Below, one piece after another: positions 1 through 7,449 of a stretch of DNA of 64,000 nt; position 1 is the first letter of the stretch; the number at the start of each line of letters is the position of its first letter. The stretch comes from Ruminococcus sp. (GTDB lineage: Bacteria; Bacillota; Clostridia; Oscillospirales; Ruminococcaceae): positions 62,001 to 126,000 of the forward strand of contig JAFXSC010000008.1 in NCBI GenBank assembly GCA_017525915.1. The letters run 5' to 3'. The notes under the pieces were generated by a model. The model made no database searches, was not told the DNA's origin, and was given only the letters and a program-made list of their open reading frames with translations. The position numbers were made by a program, and so were the translations under genes.

Positions 1-29
1 TCGCTGAATGCGAAGTTTTGATCCGCTTG

Positions 30-782
30 TCATATGTGCGAGCCGAGCATGAGCTTGCGCGATTTCATGTCGCTGCAGGCTATTGCAGACGCTGCCGCGC
101 TGCATATGAGTGAGATCCACAGACCGGCACCGGTGTTTACCTTGACGGTCAGCAGGCTCGACATATCGCCGAGAATATCGTTGATATACGACTTTGCGGT
201 GAAGCAGTACACCACGTTCGCGGCAGTTGCGATTATGAAAAAGAGACCTGCGAGAGTTACCATCGTGGCAAAGTGCTTGTTTGAGACGACTCCGACGATC
301 ACCGAGAGACCGGCAAAGATAAAGGCTGCGAGACCGCCCCACTTCATAATTCTGGCGCAGTAGTCCATTGTCTTGAGCTTGCTGTCCTTGAATTCCGAGG
401 TCTTCAGGTCGTCGATGATATCGGAATCGCTGTTTTCAAACAGCTCGGTGTATTTTATGTTCTCCTTCTGCGTGCAGGTAAACGCGCTGACTTTAAGGGT
501 CAGCCACGGCATGAAAAGACTTATGAAGGAGGCGATGATGAGAATGTAGGCTATCCAGTATGCCGAAGTCGGCGGCACCTCTGAAACGCTCCGATAGGTC
601 TTTCCGGGAAGGGTGCTGTTGGCATATGTGTCATAGTGAGCAACAGGCGAGCCTTGTCCTGGACGGTTTGCGTATGAGCCTAAGCTGTCGGGAGTTACCG
701 GAGCGCTGTTCATGAGATGACCGCAGTTTTTACAGCATTTTGCGTCATCACTGTTGTCACTTCCGCAATATTTGCAAAACAT
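30..782 (-). CDS. Zinc-ribbon membrane protein, paralogue 1 of 4
   Basis: Function unknown. The 250-residue product opens with a zinc ribbon (C3, C6, then C17 and C20), followed by about 50 residues of polar linker and roughly four hydrophobic segments (about residues 73-96, 146-166, 170-194 and 221-240). The first segment ends in a FMPW motif and the second begins KWGGL; both recur in the next three genes, so all four are paralogues. Its linker is short and lacks the tandem repeats of its sisters. The ATG at 782 is preceded by AAGGAAGGTGG. It lies last in a co-directional row, 27 bases after its neighbour. The zinc ribbon is expected to face the cytoplasm (inference). Confidence 0.85.
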   Translation of the reverse strand: MFCKYCGSDNSDDAKCCKNCGHLMNSAPVTPDSLGSYANRPGQGSPVAHYDTYANSTLPGKTYRSVSEVPPTSAYWIAYILIIASFISLFMPWLTLKVSAFTCTQKENIKYTELFENSDSDIIDDLKTSEFKDSKLKTMDYCARIMKWGGLAAFIFAGLSVIVGVVSNKHFATMVTLAGLFFIIATAANVVYCFTAKSYINDILGDMSSLLTVKVNTGAGLWISLICSAAASAIACSDMKSRKLMLGSHI

Positions 783-809
783 GGTAATTCCACCTTCCTT
801 TGAAATGTG

Positions 810-2099
810 TTATCTGTTCATGCCGAGCAGATGACGTCTTTCCCTGACATCTGCATTTGCACAGACCGCTGCAATAAGTGAGCAGACGAGCGGCAGATAT
901 ATACCGATAAACGGATAGATTTTCAGCTTTGCAACAGAAAATACCGTCGGGAATTCGTCCTCCATGATGCCTTTTATGGTCGAGCATTCGATGAATGCGG
1001 CTATGAGCACCACAAGGAAGCATACGAACGCGACAGCATTGATACCGCTCAGGTAATTCCTGAAAGCCGCCGCAAATACGAGCGAGGTACCGCAGAGAAT
1101 GAAGCCGAAGAGTCCGCCCCACTTCAGTATTTTGTTGCAGGTCTTGCAGAGCTTCACTTTTTTGCTCTGCGATTTTGACAGGTAGGAGCTTATGATCTTT
1201 CCGTCCTCGTCTTTGTCATTGAAAATATCGGAATACGACAGCTTTTCCGTTTTGGAAGAACCGAGAGCGCTGATCTTTATACCTATCCACGGAGTGAAGA
1301 TGCCTACGAAGGAAACGAGCGTGAGGAACAGTGCTATCCAGAACATAGGCGTGACCGGCACCTGAGTTATATTAGTGTATCTTGCACCGTTATAGCGGTT
1401 CATGCCAGGCGGAGGACCGTACATACTGCGTGGGGGAGCGCCGTAACCATGGGGGTAACCGTAATCTCTCGGAGCATAGTCACGCGGCGGAGCACCGTAG
1501 TCCCTTGGAGCATAATCACGCGGAGGTGTGCCGTAATCTCTTGGTGTGTAGTCACGCGGAGGTGTGCCGTAATCTCTTGGTGTGTAGTCACGCGGAGGTG
1601 TGCCGTAGTCTCTTGGAGCATAATCACGCGGAGGTGTGCCGTAGTCTCTTGGAGCATAATCACGCGGAGGTGTACCGTAATCTCTTGGTGCGTAGTCACG
1701 CGGAGGTGTACCGTAATCTCTTGGTGCGTAGTCAAGCGGAGGTGTGCCGTAATCTCTTGGTGCGTAGTCATGCGGCGGTGCGCTGTATCCGCCCGGGGCT
1801 GAGCCTGAAGGCGGAATACCGTAATCTTTTGGTGCATAGTCCGGAGAAGGAGTGTAGCTCTTGGTTTCGGGACTGCTGCCGGAGGAGGTGCCTGGCTTGA
1901 CTCTTTTCAGCGGAGCAAGAGGTTTGACAGGTGCATTTTCCTTATCCGAAGCGGGGGAAGATGTACTTGCATATCCTACAACACGCGGTTCACCGAGACG
2001 TTCCGGACTGGTGCTGAGAGGAGCCGGAAGGGCAGTTCCGCAGCGTGCACAGAATTTTGCACTGTCTTTGTTCGGATTACCACAGAATTTGCAATACAT
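810..2099 (-). CDS. Zinc-ribbon membrane protein with Tyr/Arg/Pro 12-residue repeats, paralogue 2 of 4
   Basis: Function unknown, 429 residues. An N-terminal zinc ribbon (CKFCG, then CARCG) is followed by a disordered region of about 220 residues. That region holds nine near-identical 12-residue units of the form DYAPRDYGTPPR and then Gly/Pro/Tyr-rich sequence. The C-terminal part carries the four-segment membrane module shared with its neighbours (FWIALF...FTPW; KWGGLFGF). I start at the ATG at 2099 because AAAGGTGG sits eight bases before it; an earlier in-frame codon at 2117 lies inside that ribosome binding site. Tyr- and Arg-rich low-complexity tracts of this sort can self-associate in other proteins, so a clustering or scaffold role is possible, but that is inference. 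Confidence 0.87.
   Translation of the reverse strand: MYCKFCGNPNKDSAKFCARCGTALPAPLSTSPERLGEPRVVGYASTSSPASDKENAPVKPLAPLKRVKPGTSSGSSPETKSYTPSPDYAPKDYGIPPSGSAPGGYSAPPHDYAPRDYGTPPLDYAPRDYGTPPRDYAPRDYGTPPRDYAPRDYGTPPRDYAPRDYGTPPRDYTPRDYGTPPRDYTPRDYGTPPRDYAPRDYGAPPRDYAPRDYGYPHGYGAPPRSMYGPPPGMNRYNGARYTNITQVPVTPMFWIALFLTLVSFVGIFTPWIGIKISALGSSKTEKLSYSDIFNDKDEDGKIISSYLSKSQSKKVKLCKTCNKILKWGGLFGFILCGTSLVFAAAFRNYLSGINAVAFVCFLVVLIAAFIECSTIKGIMEDEFPTVFSVAKLKIYPFIGIYLPLVCSLIAAVCANADVRERRHLLGMNR
1460..1785 (-). repeat. 36-bp tandem repeat (minisatellite) inside a coding region
   Basis: Nine head-to-tail units of 36 bp encode the 12-residue repeat DY(A/T)PRDYG(T/A)PPR of the surrounding gene. The units differ at only a few third positions, for example A versus G or C versus T in the Gly, Tyr and Ala codons, which points to recent unit duplication. 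A period that is a multiple of three means gain or loss of units keeps the reading frame. Confidence 0.9.
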
Positions 2100-2141
2100 G
2101 GTAATACCACCTTTCATTGAAATATGAGTATCTGTTCAGGG

Positions 2142-3023
2142 TCAGTGGTCTTCCTTGTAAACACATATTGCAGCAGCGAGCGTGCAGCCTAGCGGGAGGT
2201 ATACACCGAAATCCGGAGAAGCATTAAAGTCATCAGCCTGAAAATATCCGCTGTTGCTCTTATCCCATATCTTTTCAAAATGCGAACAGAATTTTACATC
2301 AGCAATTAGTGCTATGAGGAAACAAATGAAAGCAGCAGCAATTACCTTGATAAGGTGTTCCTTGTAAGCAAAGGCACAGACGATAGCCGCACCGCATAAA
2401 ATGAAACCTGCGAGACCAGCCCATTTCATAGCACTGCAATTATTCTGAATTTTATTGAAATCGCTTTTATATTCTTCTGTTACTTGGTCTTTCATATCTC
2501 TGAGGTCTTTTTCATAATCGTAGATCTCAGAGTACTTGTTGCTTTCAGATTTATTGCCTTCTTTAAAAGTCATCCACGGAGTAAATATACCCACGAATGA
2601 GAGAAGCATAAGCAACAGCGTTACCCAGAACAAAGGTGTTGCATCGCCTGATGAAAAACTGCGCCCCGATGAGCTTCTGTACGGGCGTGACGAGCCTGAA
2701 CTCGGTGAGGAGTAACTCCTGGACGACGAGCTTGAACTCGGTGAGGAGTAGCTGCTTGACGACGAGCCTGAACTCGGTGAGGAGTAGCTGCTTGACGACG
2801 AGCCTGAACTCGGTGAGGAGTAACTCTTGGACGATGAGCTTGTGCTTGGTGAGGAACTGCGGGTCAGGCTGCTTGCCGGAGCAAGTCCCTTGTGTACCTT
2901 ATCGGACGGCGGATTATCAGTGCCAGCGGCAGGCTTAGCCGCGCGAACAGGCAGGGTATTTCCGCACTTGTTGCAGAACTTTGCACCGTCTTTGTTGGGG
3001 GCGCCGCACTTGTTGCAAAACAT
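2142..3023 (-). CDS. Zinc-ribbon membrane protein with Ser/Tyr repeats, paralogue 3 of 4
   Basis: Function unknown, 293 residues. The zinc ribbon (CNKCG twice) is followed by a linker of about 100 residues that is almost all Ser, with Tyr, Pro and Gly in a 12-residue rhythm (YSSPSSGSSSSS). The shared membrane module comes next: FWVTLLLMLL...FTPW, a charged loop with KYSEIYD, then KWAGLAGFILCG and two more hydrophobic segments. The ATG at 3023 follows GGAGAGTGAT. It is 42 bases downstream of paralogue 2 in gene order numbering and 27 bases from paralogue 4, so the row is probably co-transcribed. The Ser-rich linker differs completely from the Tyr/Arg/Pro linker next door, although the ribbon and membrane parts are clearly related. 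Confidence 0.86.
   Translation of the reverse strand: MFCNKCGAPNKDGAKFCNKCGNTLPVRAAKPAAGTDNPPSDKVHKGLAPASSLTRSSSPSTSSSSKSYSSPSSGSSSSSYSSPSSGSSSSSYSSPSSSSSSRSYSSPSSGSSRPYRSSSGRSFSSGDATPLFWVTLLLMLLSFVGIFTPWMTFKEGNKSESNKYSEIYDYEKDLRDMKDQVTEEYKSDFNKIQNNCSAMKWAGLAGFILCGAAIVCAFAYKEHLIKVIAAAFICFLIALIADVKFCSHFEKIWDKSNSGYFQADDFNASPDFGVYLPLGCTLAAAICVYKEDH
2695..2845 (-). repeat. 36-bp tandem repeat encoding a Ser/Tyr-rich linker
   Basis: About four units of 36 bp (reading on the plus strand as variants of GAGGAGTAGCTGCTTGACGA and continuing) encode YSSPSSGSSSSS. Two adjacent units are identical. The period matches that of the repeat in the neighbouring paralogue, although the encoded residues are unrelated. 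Confidence 0.8.
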
Positions 3024-3050
3024 AATATCACTCTCCGTATGTATAGGTTA

Positions 3051-3968
3051 TCAGAATCCGGAAAAAGCGGAAGAAGCGGCAGGCTTTTTCTTTGCCAATG
3101 TGGCGACAGTTGCCATAACTGTACCTGCAACAGCGAAGCCGAATGAAAGTATAAGACCGATGCCGATATGAGCCTTTGCATCGTATTTTAGACCGTACTG
3201 TGAATACTGTTCAGCGAATGGTTTAAGAACTTCGTCAAAGGCGTCTGTCATGACAGATGCGGCAGAAAGACCGGCTATCAGTGCTACCGTGAAGCAGGCA
3301 GCAGAACCGGCAGCAACGCAGAGCATTATCTTCGGATTTACAAAGGCAAGACCGATAGCTGCAACAGCTGCGATAAAGCCGATAAGTCCGAACCACTTCA
3401 TGAGACTTTCACGGGTATCGAATTTGTCCTTTTTATCAGAGAGGTCTTTTCCGTTTATAACGGATTCACCGCTGTCATCATCGTCTTTGAACAGATCAAA
3501 GAAGGATTGACTGTCCTTTTCAGATTTACTCTGACCGGATGCCGACGCTTTAACCTTATAGCCGAACCACGGAGTGAACATACCGATAAGTGTCAGGAGC
3601 AGGAGAACCATAGCTATCCAGTGGAAAAGATTGAACTTTGCAAGGATATTGGAACCGCCGCCGTAGCCGCCGCCCATTACCGGAGCGTAGTTCTGGGGAG
3701 CACCGTATATATTCTGAGGAGCACCGTAGTTGGGCTGAGGGGCTGACTGGGGAGTGCCGTAATTAGGCTGGGGCGGTGTCTGAGGAGCGCCGTAATTGGG
3801 CTGGGGAGCAGTCTGCGGAGCGCCGTAATTCGGTTGAGGAGCAGCCTGCGGAGCACCATAGTTCGGAGCAGGAGCGGAGGGCTGTGCCGGCTGGCTCAAC
3901 GGAGCACCGCACTTGTTACAGAACTTGGCGCCTTCTTTGTTTTCTGAACCACAATTTTTACAATACAT
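3051..3968 (-). CDS. Zinc-ribbon membrane protein with Asn-Tyr-Gly-Ala-Pro-Gln repeats, paralogue 4 of 4
   Basis: Function unknown, 305 residues. The zinc ribbon (CKNCG, CNKCG) leads into a linker with five copies of an 11-residue unit, PNYGAPQTAPQ, then further YGAPQN repeats. The shared membrane module follows: FHWIAMVLLLL...FTPW, an acidic loop (FFDLFKDDDDSGE), KWFGLIGF and two further segments. I choose the ATG at 3968 because AGAGGTG precedes it; a GTG at 3977 is too close to that site. This is the first gene of the four-gene row. A TATAAT-like box lies just upstream at about 3985-3990, but no convincing -35 goes with it. The repeat resembles prion-like Tyr/Gln/Gly sequence. Confidence 0.86.
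   Translation of the reverse strand: MYCKNCGSENKEGAKFCNKCGAPLSQPAQPSAPAPNYGAPQAAPQPNYGAPQTAPQPNYGAPQTPPQPNYGTPQSAPQPNYGAPQNIYGAPQNYAPVMGGGYGGGSNILAKFNLFHWIAMVLLLLTLIGMFTPWFGYKVKASASGQSKSEKDSQSFFDLFKDDDDSGESVINGKDLSDKKDKFDTRESLMKWFGLIGFIAAVAAIGLAFVNPKIMLCVAAGSAACFTVALIAGLSAASVMTDAFDEVLKPFAEQYSQYGLKYDAKAHIGIGLILSFGFAVAGTVMATVATLAKKKPAASSAFSGF
3690..3880 (-). repeat. 33-bp tandem repeat encoding a Pro/Asn/Tyr/Gln linker
   Basis: Roughly five units of 33 bp encode PNYGAPQ(T/A)(A/P)PQ. The units are more diverged at third codon positions than the 36-bp array at 1460-1785, so this array may be older. Confidence 0.75.
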
Positions 3969-4096
3969 ACAAAACACCTCTTAAATATTATAAATTTTAA
4001 AAAATATGCTTTTTCAGTTTTTTCCTCAAATAATCAGCATGAAGTGCGGGATAATACTATCACGGCATCAAAATCAATTTAAAGGAGAAAACAAAA

Positions 4097-4306
4097 ATGT
4101 CAAACAGCAATGGAAGCAATGGAAATAACAGCGGCACAATGACCCAGAAGGGCAGAGAAGCTCTTGAGAGATTTAAGATGGAGTCAGCCTCCGAGCTTGG
4201 TGTGAACCTCAAGAACGGCTACAACGGCGACCTCACATCGCGTGAGGCTGGCTCGATCGGCGGCCGCATGGTGCAGAAGATGATAAATTCCTATAAGATG
4301 CAGTAA
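4097..4306 (+). CDS. Alpha/beta-type small acid-soluble spore protein
   Basis: This 69-residue protein belongs to the alpha/beta SASP family, which coats DNA in the forespore and protects it from UV and heat. Characteristic family blocks are visible: an SELGVNL segment near residues 32-38, then GYNGDLTSREAGSIGG, and a C-terminal MVQKMI. The Asn/Ser/Gly-rich N-terminus is usual for the family. AAAGGAG lies seven bases before the ATG. The gene is monocistronic and convergent with degV. Expression under a late forespore sigma factor is expected from the family; I could not fit a convincing sigma-G promoter. It shows that the organism can form spores or descends from spore formers. Confidence 0.95.
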   Translation: MSNSNGSNGNNSGTMTQKGREALERFKMESASELGVNLKNGYNGDLTSREAGSIGGRMVQKMINSYKMQ

Positions 4307-4317
4307 CAGAGCTGCAC

Positions 4318-4346
4318 GGGGGGGACGCATCGGCGTTCCCCTTACT
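4318..4346 (+). terminator. Rho-independent terminator after the spore protein gene
   Basis: A nine-base-pair stem (4320-4328 with 4333-4341, loop ATCG) is followed by a weak TTACTTATTC tract. It overlaps the end of the convergent degV gene. Confidence 0.5.
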
Positions 4347-5214
4347 TATTCTTTCTCCTTACGAGAACAGCAACGATATCGGGACCGATATTTGCTGCAA
4401 CGACAGCACCGATGCAGGCGTACATCTCAGCCTTTCTGCCGGTTCGTCTGATGAGCTCCTTCTCGACCTCCTTGGCGAGGGTATTGTCCCTGCCGTGGAT
4501 CATAATGTAGGGCGTCTTGGGAGTCATGTTCTTCTCGGCGATATCGGCGAGCTTGGGAACGATGTTCTTCTCGCCCCTTATCTTTTCAACTGTCTCGGTA
4601 GTGCCGTCGGCAAAGAGGATAACGGGCTTGAGACCGAGAAGCTCACCGGCAAAAGCCTTCGCCGCAGAGATGCGTCCGGATTTTCTTGCGTATTTGAGGT
4701 TATAGGGAACGGCGTAGACACCGCAGACATTGAAGCAGTCCTCAAGATAAGCAACGACTTCCTCAGCAGCAGAGCCCTTCTTTATCATTTTCACAGCCTC
4801 GATGATCGGGTAGCCGTAGAAGACGGTATAGCACTTTGAATCGAGGTTGAAGATACGCAGTTTGTCTTTGAGTTCCGGCTCGTTCTCGAAAAGGTCGTTC
4901 TTTGCCATGACAGCGTTGTTGAACGTACCAGAGCCGTTGGAATTTATTGATACGCAGATGATATCGGTATAGCCCTGCGAGTAGAGCTCCTTGTAGGCCT
5001 CGGTGAAGGTCACAGGCGATATCTGCGAGTGCTTCGGTATCTCGTCGGTCTGAGCCATGAGCTCGTAGACCTCCTGAGTTGATTTGTCGAAGATCTCACG
5101 GAAAGTCTTGCCGTTGATGCTGAGCTCGAAGGGAAGGACTTTGATACCGAGTTCCTCGATAGTCTCCTTTGTCAGATCACAGCAGCTGTCTGTGAGTATG
5201 ATCGTTTTGGACAT
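4342..5214 (-). CDS. DegV family fatty-acid-binding protein
   Basis: The 290-residue product matches the DegV/FakB family, whose members bind a single long-chain fatty acid and, in the FakA/FakB system, present it for phosphorylation. Visible family marks are the N-terminal ILTDSCCDLT strand and Ser-rich loop, SQISPVTF, SINSNGSGTFNNA and RKSGRISAAKA. The ATG at 5214 has AAAGGAG upstream; in-frame sequence further upstream lacks one. The gene begins 13 bases after the end of trmL and is probably co-transcribed with it. No fakA partner is in the window, so the exact lipid and role cannot be assigned. Confidence 0.9.
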   Translation of the reverse strand: MSKTIILTDSCCDLTKETIEELGIKVLPFELSINGKTFREIFDKSTQEVYELMAQTDEIPKHSQISPVTFTEAYKELYSQGYTDIICVSINSNGSGTFNNAVMAKNDLFENEPELKDKLRIFNLDSKCYTVFYGYPIIEAVKMIKKGSAAEEVVAYLEDCFNVCGVYAVPYNLKYARKSGRISAAKAFAGELLGLKPVILFADGTTETVEKIRGEKNIVPKLADIAEKNMTPKTPYIMIHGRDNTLAKEVEKELIRRTGRKAEMYACIGAVVAANIGPDIVAVLVRRKNK

Positions 5215-5227
5215 AATGATTTCTCCT

Positions 5228-5725
5228 TTACCATTCGTATTTTGTGAGCTTTCCCTCACGGGAAAGGTCGGGGTAATCCCACTGACGGAGCACCTCATAG
5301 ACGGCTATGGCAGCGGAATTTGAAAGATTAAGGCTTCGCAGCCCGTTTCGCATAGGAATACGCACACAGCTTTCCGGATTATCGCGGAGAAGCTCCTCCG
5401 GAAGCCCCTTGTCCTCTCTGCCGAAGACGAGGTATGCGTTGTTGGGATATTCCACATCACTGTGGACGTACCTGCCCTTTGTCGTGAAATAGAAGAATTT
5501 TCCGTCCGGGTTGCGGGCGAAGAAGTCCTCCAGACCGTCATAGCAGGTAATGTCGAGCTTATCCCAGTAGTCGAGCCCGGCACGTTTCAGGTGCTTGTCG
5601 CTGATCTCAAAGCCGAGGGGCCTGACGAGATGCAGCCTTGCCCCGGTCACGGCGCAGGTGCGGGAAATATTTCCTGTATTCTGCGGTATCTGAGGCTCTA
5701 CGAGCACGATGTTAAGATCATACAT
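5228..5725 (-). CDS. trmL: tRNA (cytidine/uridine-34-2'-O)-methyltransferase TrmL
   Basis: This SPOUT-class enzyme of 165 residues 2-prime-O-methylates the wobble nucleotide of certain leucine tRNAs using S-adenosylmethionine. The knotted-fold motifs are all present: NTGNISRTCAVTGA near residue 16, LVFGREDKGLP near residue 99, and IPMRNGLRSLNLSNSAAIA near residue 125. Length is typical of TrmL, which lacks the extra N-terminal domain of TrmH. AAGGTG precedes the ATG. degV follows closely, suggesting a two-gene unit. The divergent 57-residue gene starts 87 bases away. Confidence 0.94.
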   Translation of the reverse strand: MYDLNIVLVEPQIPQNTGNISRTCAVTGARLHLVRPLGFEISDKHLKRAGLDYWDKLDITCYDGLEDFFARNPDGKFFYFTTKGRYVHSDVEYPNNAYLVFGREDKGLPEELLRDNPESCVRIPMRNGLRSLNLSNSAAIAVYEVLRQWDYPDLSREGKLTKYEW

Positions 5726-5736
5726 TTGCTTTCACC

Positions 5737-5766
5737 TTGAATATATCAGCCCTGTCCGCATACAAT
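5737..5766 (+). promoter_or_regulatory. Vegetative-type promoter before the 57-residue protein gene
   Basis: TTGAAT at 5737-5742 and TACAAT at 5761-5766 are separated by 18 bp and point toward the small gene that starts at 5813. Confidence 0.5.
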
Positions 5767-5812
5767 AATACCGGCAGGGAACTGCCTAAAAAAACACTAC
5801 GGAGCGGCTGAT

Positions 5813-5986
5813 ATGGATATGAGATCGGTTGCAAAGGGCGCGGCGGCAGGAGCGGCGGTAGGCTTTGTCTATTATGCTGTGTCTGCTGCCGGTCCGTTGC
5901 AGAAAATGAGCATAAAGCGCGATGCCGGAAAGACACTGAAGGCGGCAGGACATCTTCTCAATGACCTGAAATCAGTTGTTATGTAA
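5813..5986 (+). CDS. Small 57-residue protein, unknown function
   Basis: I do not recognise a named family. The sequence begins MDMRSVAKGAAAGAAVGFVY, a Gly/Ala-rich hydrophobic stretch of about 20 residues that could span a membrane. It continues with a basic, amphipathic C-terminal half (KMSIKRDAGKTLKAAGHLL). GGAG precedes the ATG, and a promoter-like pair lies at 5737-5766. Its last 15 bases overlap the end of the convergent ruvX gene. The coding case rests on the start signals, the clean composition and resemblance to short Gly/Ala-rich proteins with basic tails seen in related Firmicutes (recollection, not a search). Confidence 0.6.
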   Translation: MDMRSVAKGAAAGAAVGFVYYAVSAAGPLQKMSIKRDAGKTLKAAGHLLNDLKSVVM

Positions 5987-6400
5987 GGTATTGCGCCTGA
6001 ATTCGAGATAGCTCTCGAGGATAATGGTCGCGGCGACAGCGTCAACAACGGCTTTGCGTTTCTTGCCCCTTGTGTTGGTCACATTCAGGTAGTTATGCGC
6101 CGAAACTGTCGTGCAGCGCTCGTCCCAGAGCTTAACGGGACAGTCGATGAGCTTTGCAAGTTCATCAGCGAACAGCTGACATTTCTCAGCGCGTTCGCCG
6201 ACTGTTCCGTTCATATTTTTCGGGTAGCCGACGACTACCTCCTCAGCACGCTGTTCCTTTGCAAGGGCAGCGGTCTTTTTTATACATTCATTGAAATCCT
6301 TTTCGTTTATAACTGTGACCGGCGAAGCGATCATCTCGCTTTTACCGCACACGGCAATACCTGTGCGCGAATCGCCGAAGTCAACGGACATTATTATCAT
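5972..6400 (-). CDS. ruvX: RuvX/YqgF family putative Holliday junction resolvase
   Basis: The 142-residue product has the RNase H-like fold of the RuvX/YqgF family, implicated in pre-16S rRNA 5-prime end maturation and proposed as a Holliday junction resolvase. The signature N-terminus MSVDFGDSRTGIAV carries the first catalytic Asp. Further marks are VVGYPKNMNGTVGERA in the middle and LWDERCTT with the second acidic site, followed by a C-terminal DAVAATIILESYL helix. AAAGGAA sits before the ATG at 6400. The gene appears to stand alone; a repeat-containing gap separates it from pyrD. Confidence 0.92.
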   Translation of the reverse strand: MIIMSVDFGDSRTGIAVCGKSEMIASPVTVINEKDFNECIKKTAALAKEQRAEEVVVGYPKNMNGTVGERAEKCQLFADELAKLIDCPVKLWDERCTTVSAHNYLNVTNTRGKKRKAVVDAVAATIILESYLEFRRNTLHNN

Positions 6401-6432
6401 TTGAATTCCTTTCGTTACAGCCCAATAACATT

Positions 6433-6536
6433 ATAAATTGATAGTTGAGAATTGAAATATCAGAGTAAAGGTGTCCATTCGGGACTGATCTTTAATTCAT
6501 CGCTGCAGGCGATACCTTAACTATCAACTCTAAACT
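6433..6536. repeat. Dispersed intergenic repeat, copy B
   Basis: The gap between ruvX and pyrD has outer arms carrying GATAGTTGAGAATT and, inverted on the right, AACTATCAACTCTAAA. The centre contains GGTGTCCATTCGGGAC and then TTCATCGCTGCAGGCGATAC. The same core, slightly changed, occurs at 61728-61857 and, inverted, at 15555-15629. Confidence 0.65.
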
Positions 6537-6537
6537 T

Positions 6538-7449
6538 TTACCAAGGTTTTACTGTGCCGATTATATCGCGGACGGAAGCAATTCCCTTGCTGTCGAGGAA
6601 TTCGTTCATCTCCTCAACGATACGCACCGGCGCAAACGGGTCAGTGAATATAGCCGCGCCGACCTGAACAGCACTCGCTCCGGCCATCATCAGCTCGATG
6701 GCGTCGCGTCCGGAGGAAACTCCACCCATACCGATGACCGGTATCTTCACGGCGTTGGCGACCTGCCATACCATGCGGACTGCTATCGGGAATACTGCCG
6801 GACCGCTCATTCCGCCCACGTTATTGCGGAGTATGGGACGTCCTGTGTTTATATCTATCCTCATTCCGAGGAGAGTGTTTATCAGTGAAACAGCGTCAGC
6901 ACCGGCCGCCTCTACGGATTTGGCTATCTCAGCGATGCTTGTAACGTTCGGGGAGAGTTTTACCACAAGCGGCTTGGTCGTGACCTTACGCACCTGTCTT
7001 GTGACCTCGGCAGCCATTTCGCAGCTTGTACCGAAGGCAGCACCTCCCTGCTTTACGTTGGGGCAGGAGATGTTGAGCTCTATCATGTGAACATCGGTCG
7101 CTTCAAGCTTTTCGGCTACCTGAGCGCATTCCTCGGGCGTAGAACCGGCAATGTTTGCAAGAACAACTAAATCCTTTGTCAGCAGATAGGGGAGCTCAGT
7201 TTCGATGAAGTGGTCGATGCCGGGGTTCTGGAGACCGACTGAATTGAGCATACCTGACGGAGTTTCGGCAATTCTCGGGGCAAGATTGCCCGTGCGCTTG
7301 TGGAGGGTAGTACCCTTTGTGGCAATTCCGCCGAGCTTATCAAGAGGGAAAAGCTCCTCATACTCGCGGCCGTATCCGAACACGCCGGAAGCCGGTATTA
7401 TGGGGTTCTTGAAGTCCACACCGCAGACATTTACAGACATATCAGCCAT
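6538..7449 (-). CDS. pyrD: Dihydroorotate dehydrogenase B, catalytic subunit
   Basis: PyrD of class 1B oxidises dihydroorotate to orotate in pyrimidine synthesis, passing electrons through FMN to the PyrK subunit and then to NAD. The 303-residue sequence shows the TIM-barrel marks: NPIIPASGVFGYG near residue 15, SVGLQNPG, ELNISCPNVKQGG with the active-site Cys region, KLSPNVT and IPVIGMGGVSSGRDAIE for phosphate binding. Its start overlaps the pyrK stop as TGATG, so the two subunits are translationally coupled, consistent with a heterotetrameric enzyme. Other pyr genes are not in the window. Confidence 0.96.
   Translation of the reverse strand: MADMSVNVCGVDFKNPIIPASGVFGYGREYEELFPLDKLGGIATKGTTLHKRTGNLAPRIAETPSGMLNSVGLQNPGIDHFIETELPYLLTKDLVVLANIAGSTPEECAQVAEKLEATDVHMIELNISCPNVKQGGAAFGTSCEMAAEVTRQVRKVTTKPLVVKLSPNVTSIAEIAKSVEAAGADAVSLINTLLGMRIDINTGRPILRNNVGGMSGPAVFPIAVRMVWQVANAVKIPVIGMGGVSSGRDAIELMMAGASAVQVGAAIFTDPFAPVRIVEEMNEFLDSKGIASVRDIIGTVKPW

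Noticed and set aside
1382..1900. Long plus-strand open frame rich in His/Cys/Arg/Leu opposite the 36-bp repeat
   Set aside because: It is the antisense shadow of the tandem repeat; repeats of 36 bp keep several frames open, and there is no ribosome site or sensible composition.
1460..3880. CRISPR array suggested by regular 33- to 36-bp repeats
   Set aside because: The repeats are contiguous without spacers, are in frame and translate into regular peptide units; no cas genes are near.
4028..4059. Sigma-G promoter before the spore protein gene
   Set aside because: AATACTA resembles a -10, but no -35 fits at the right spacing; the best candidate is 20 bases away with mismatches.
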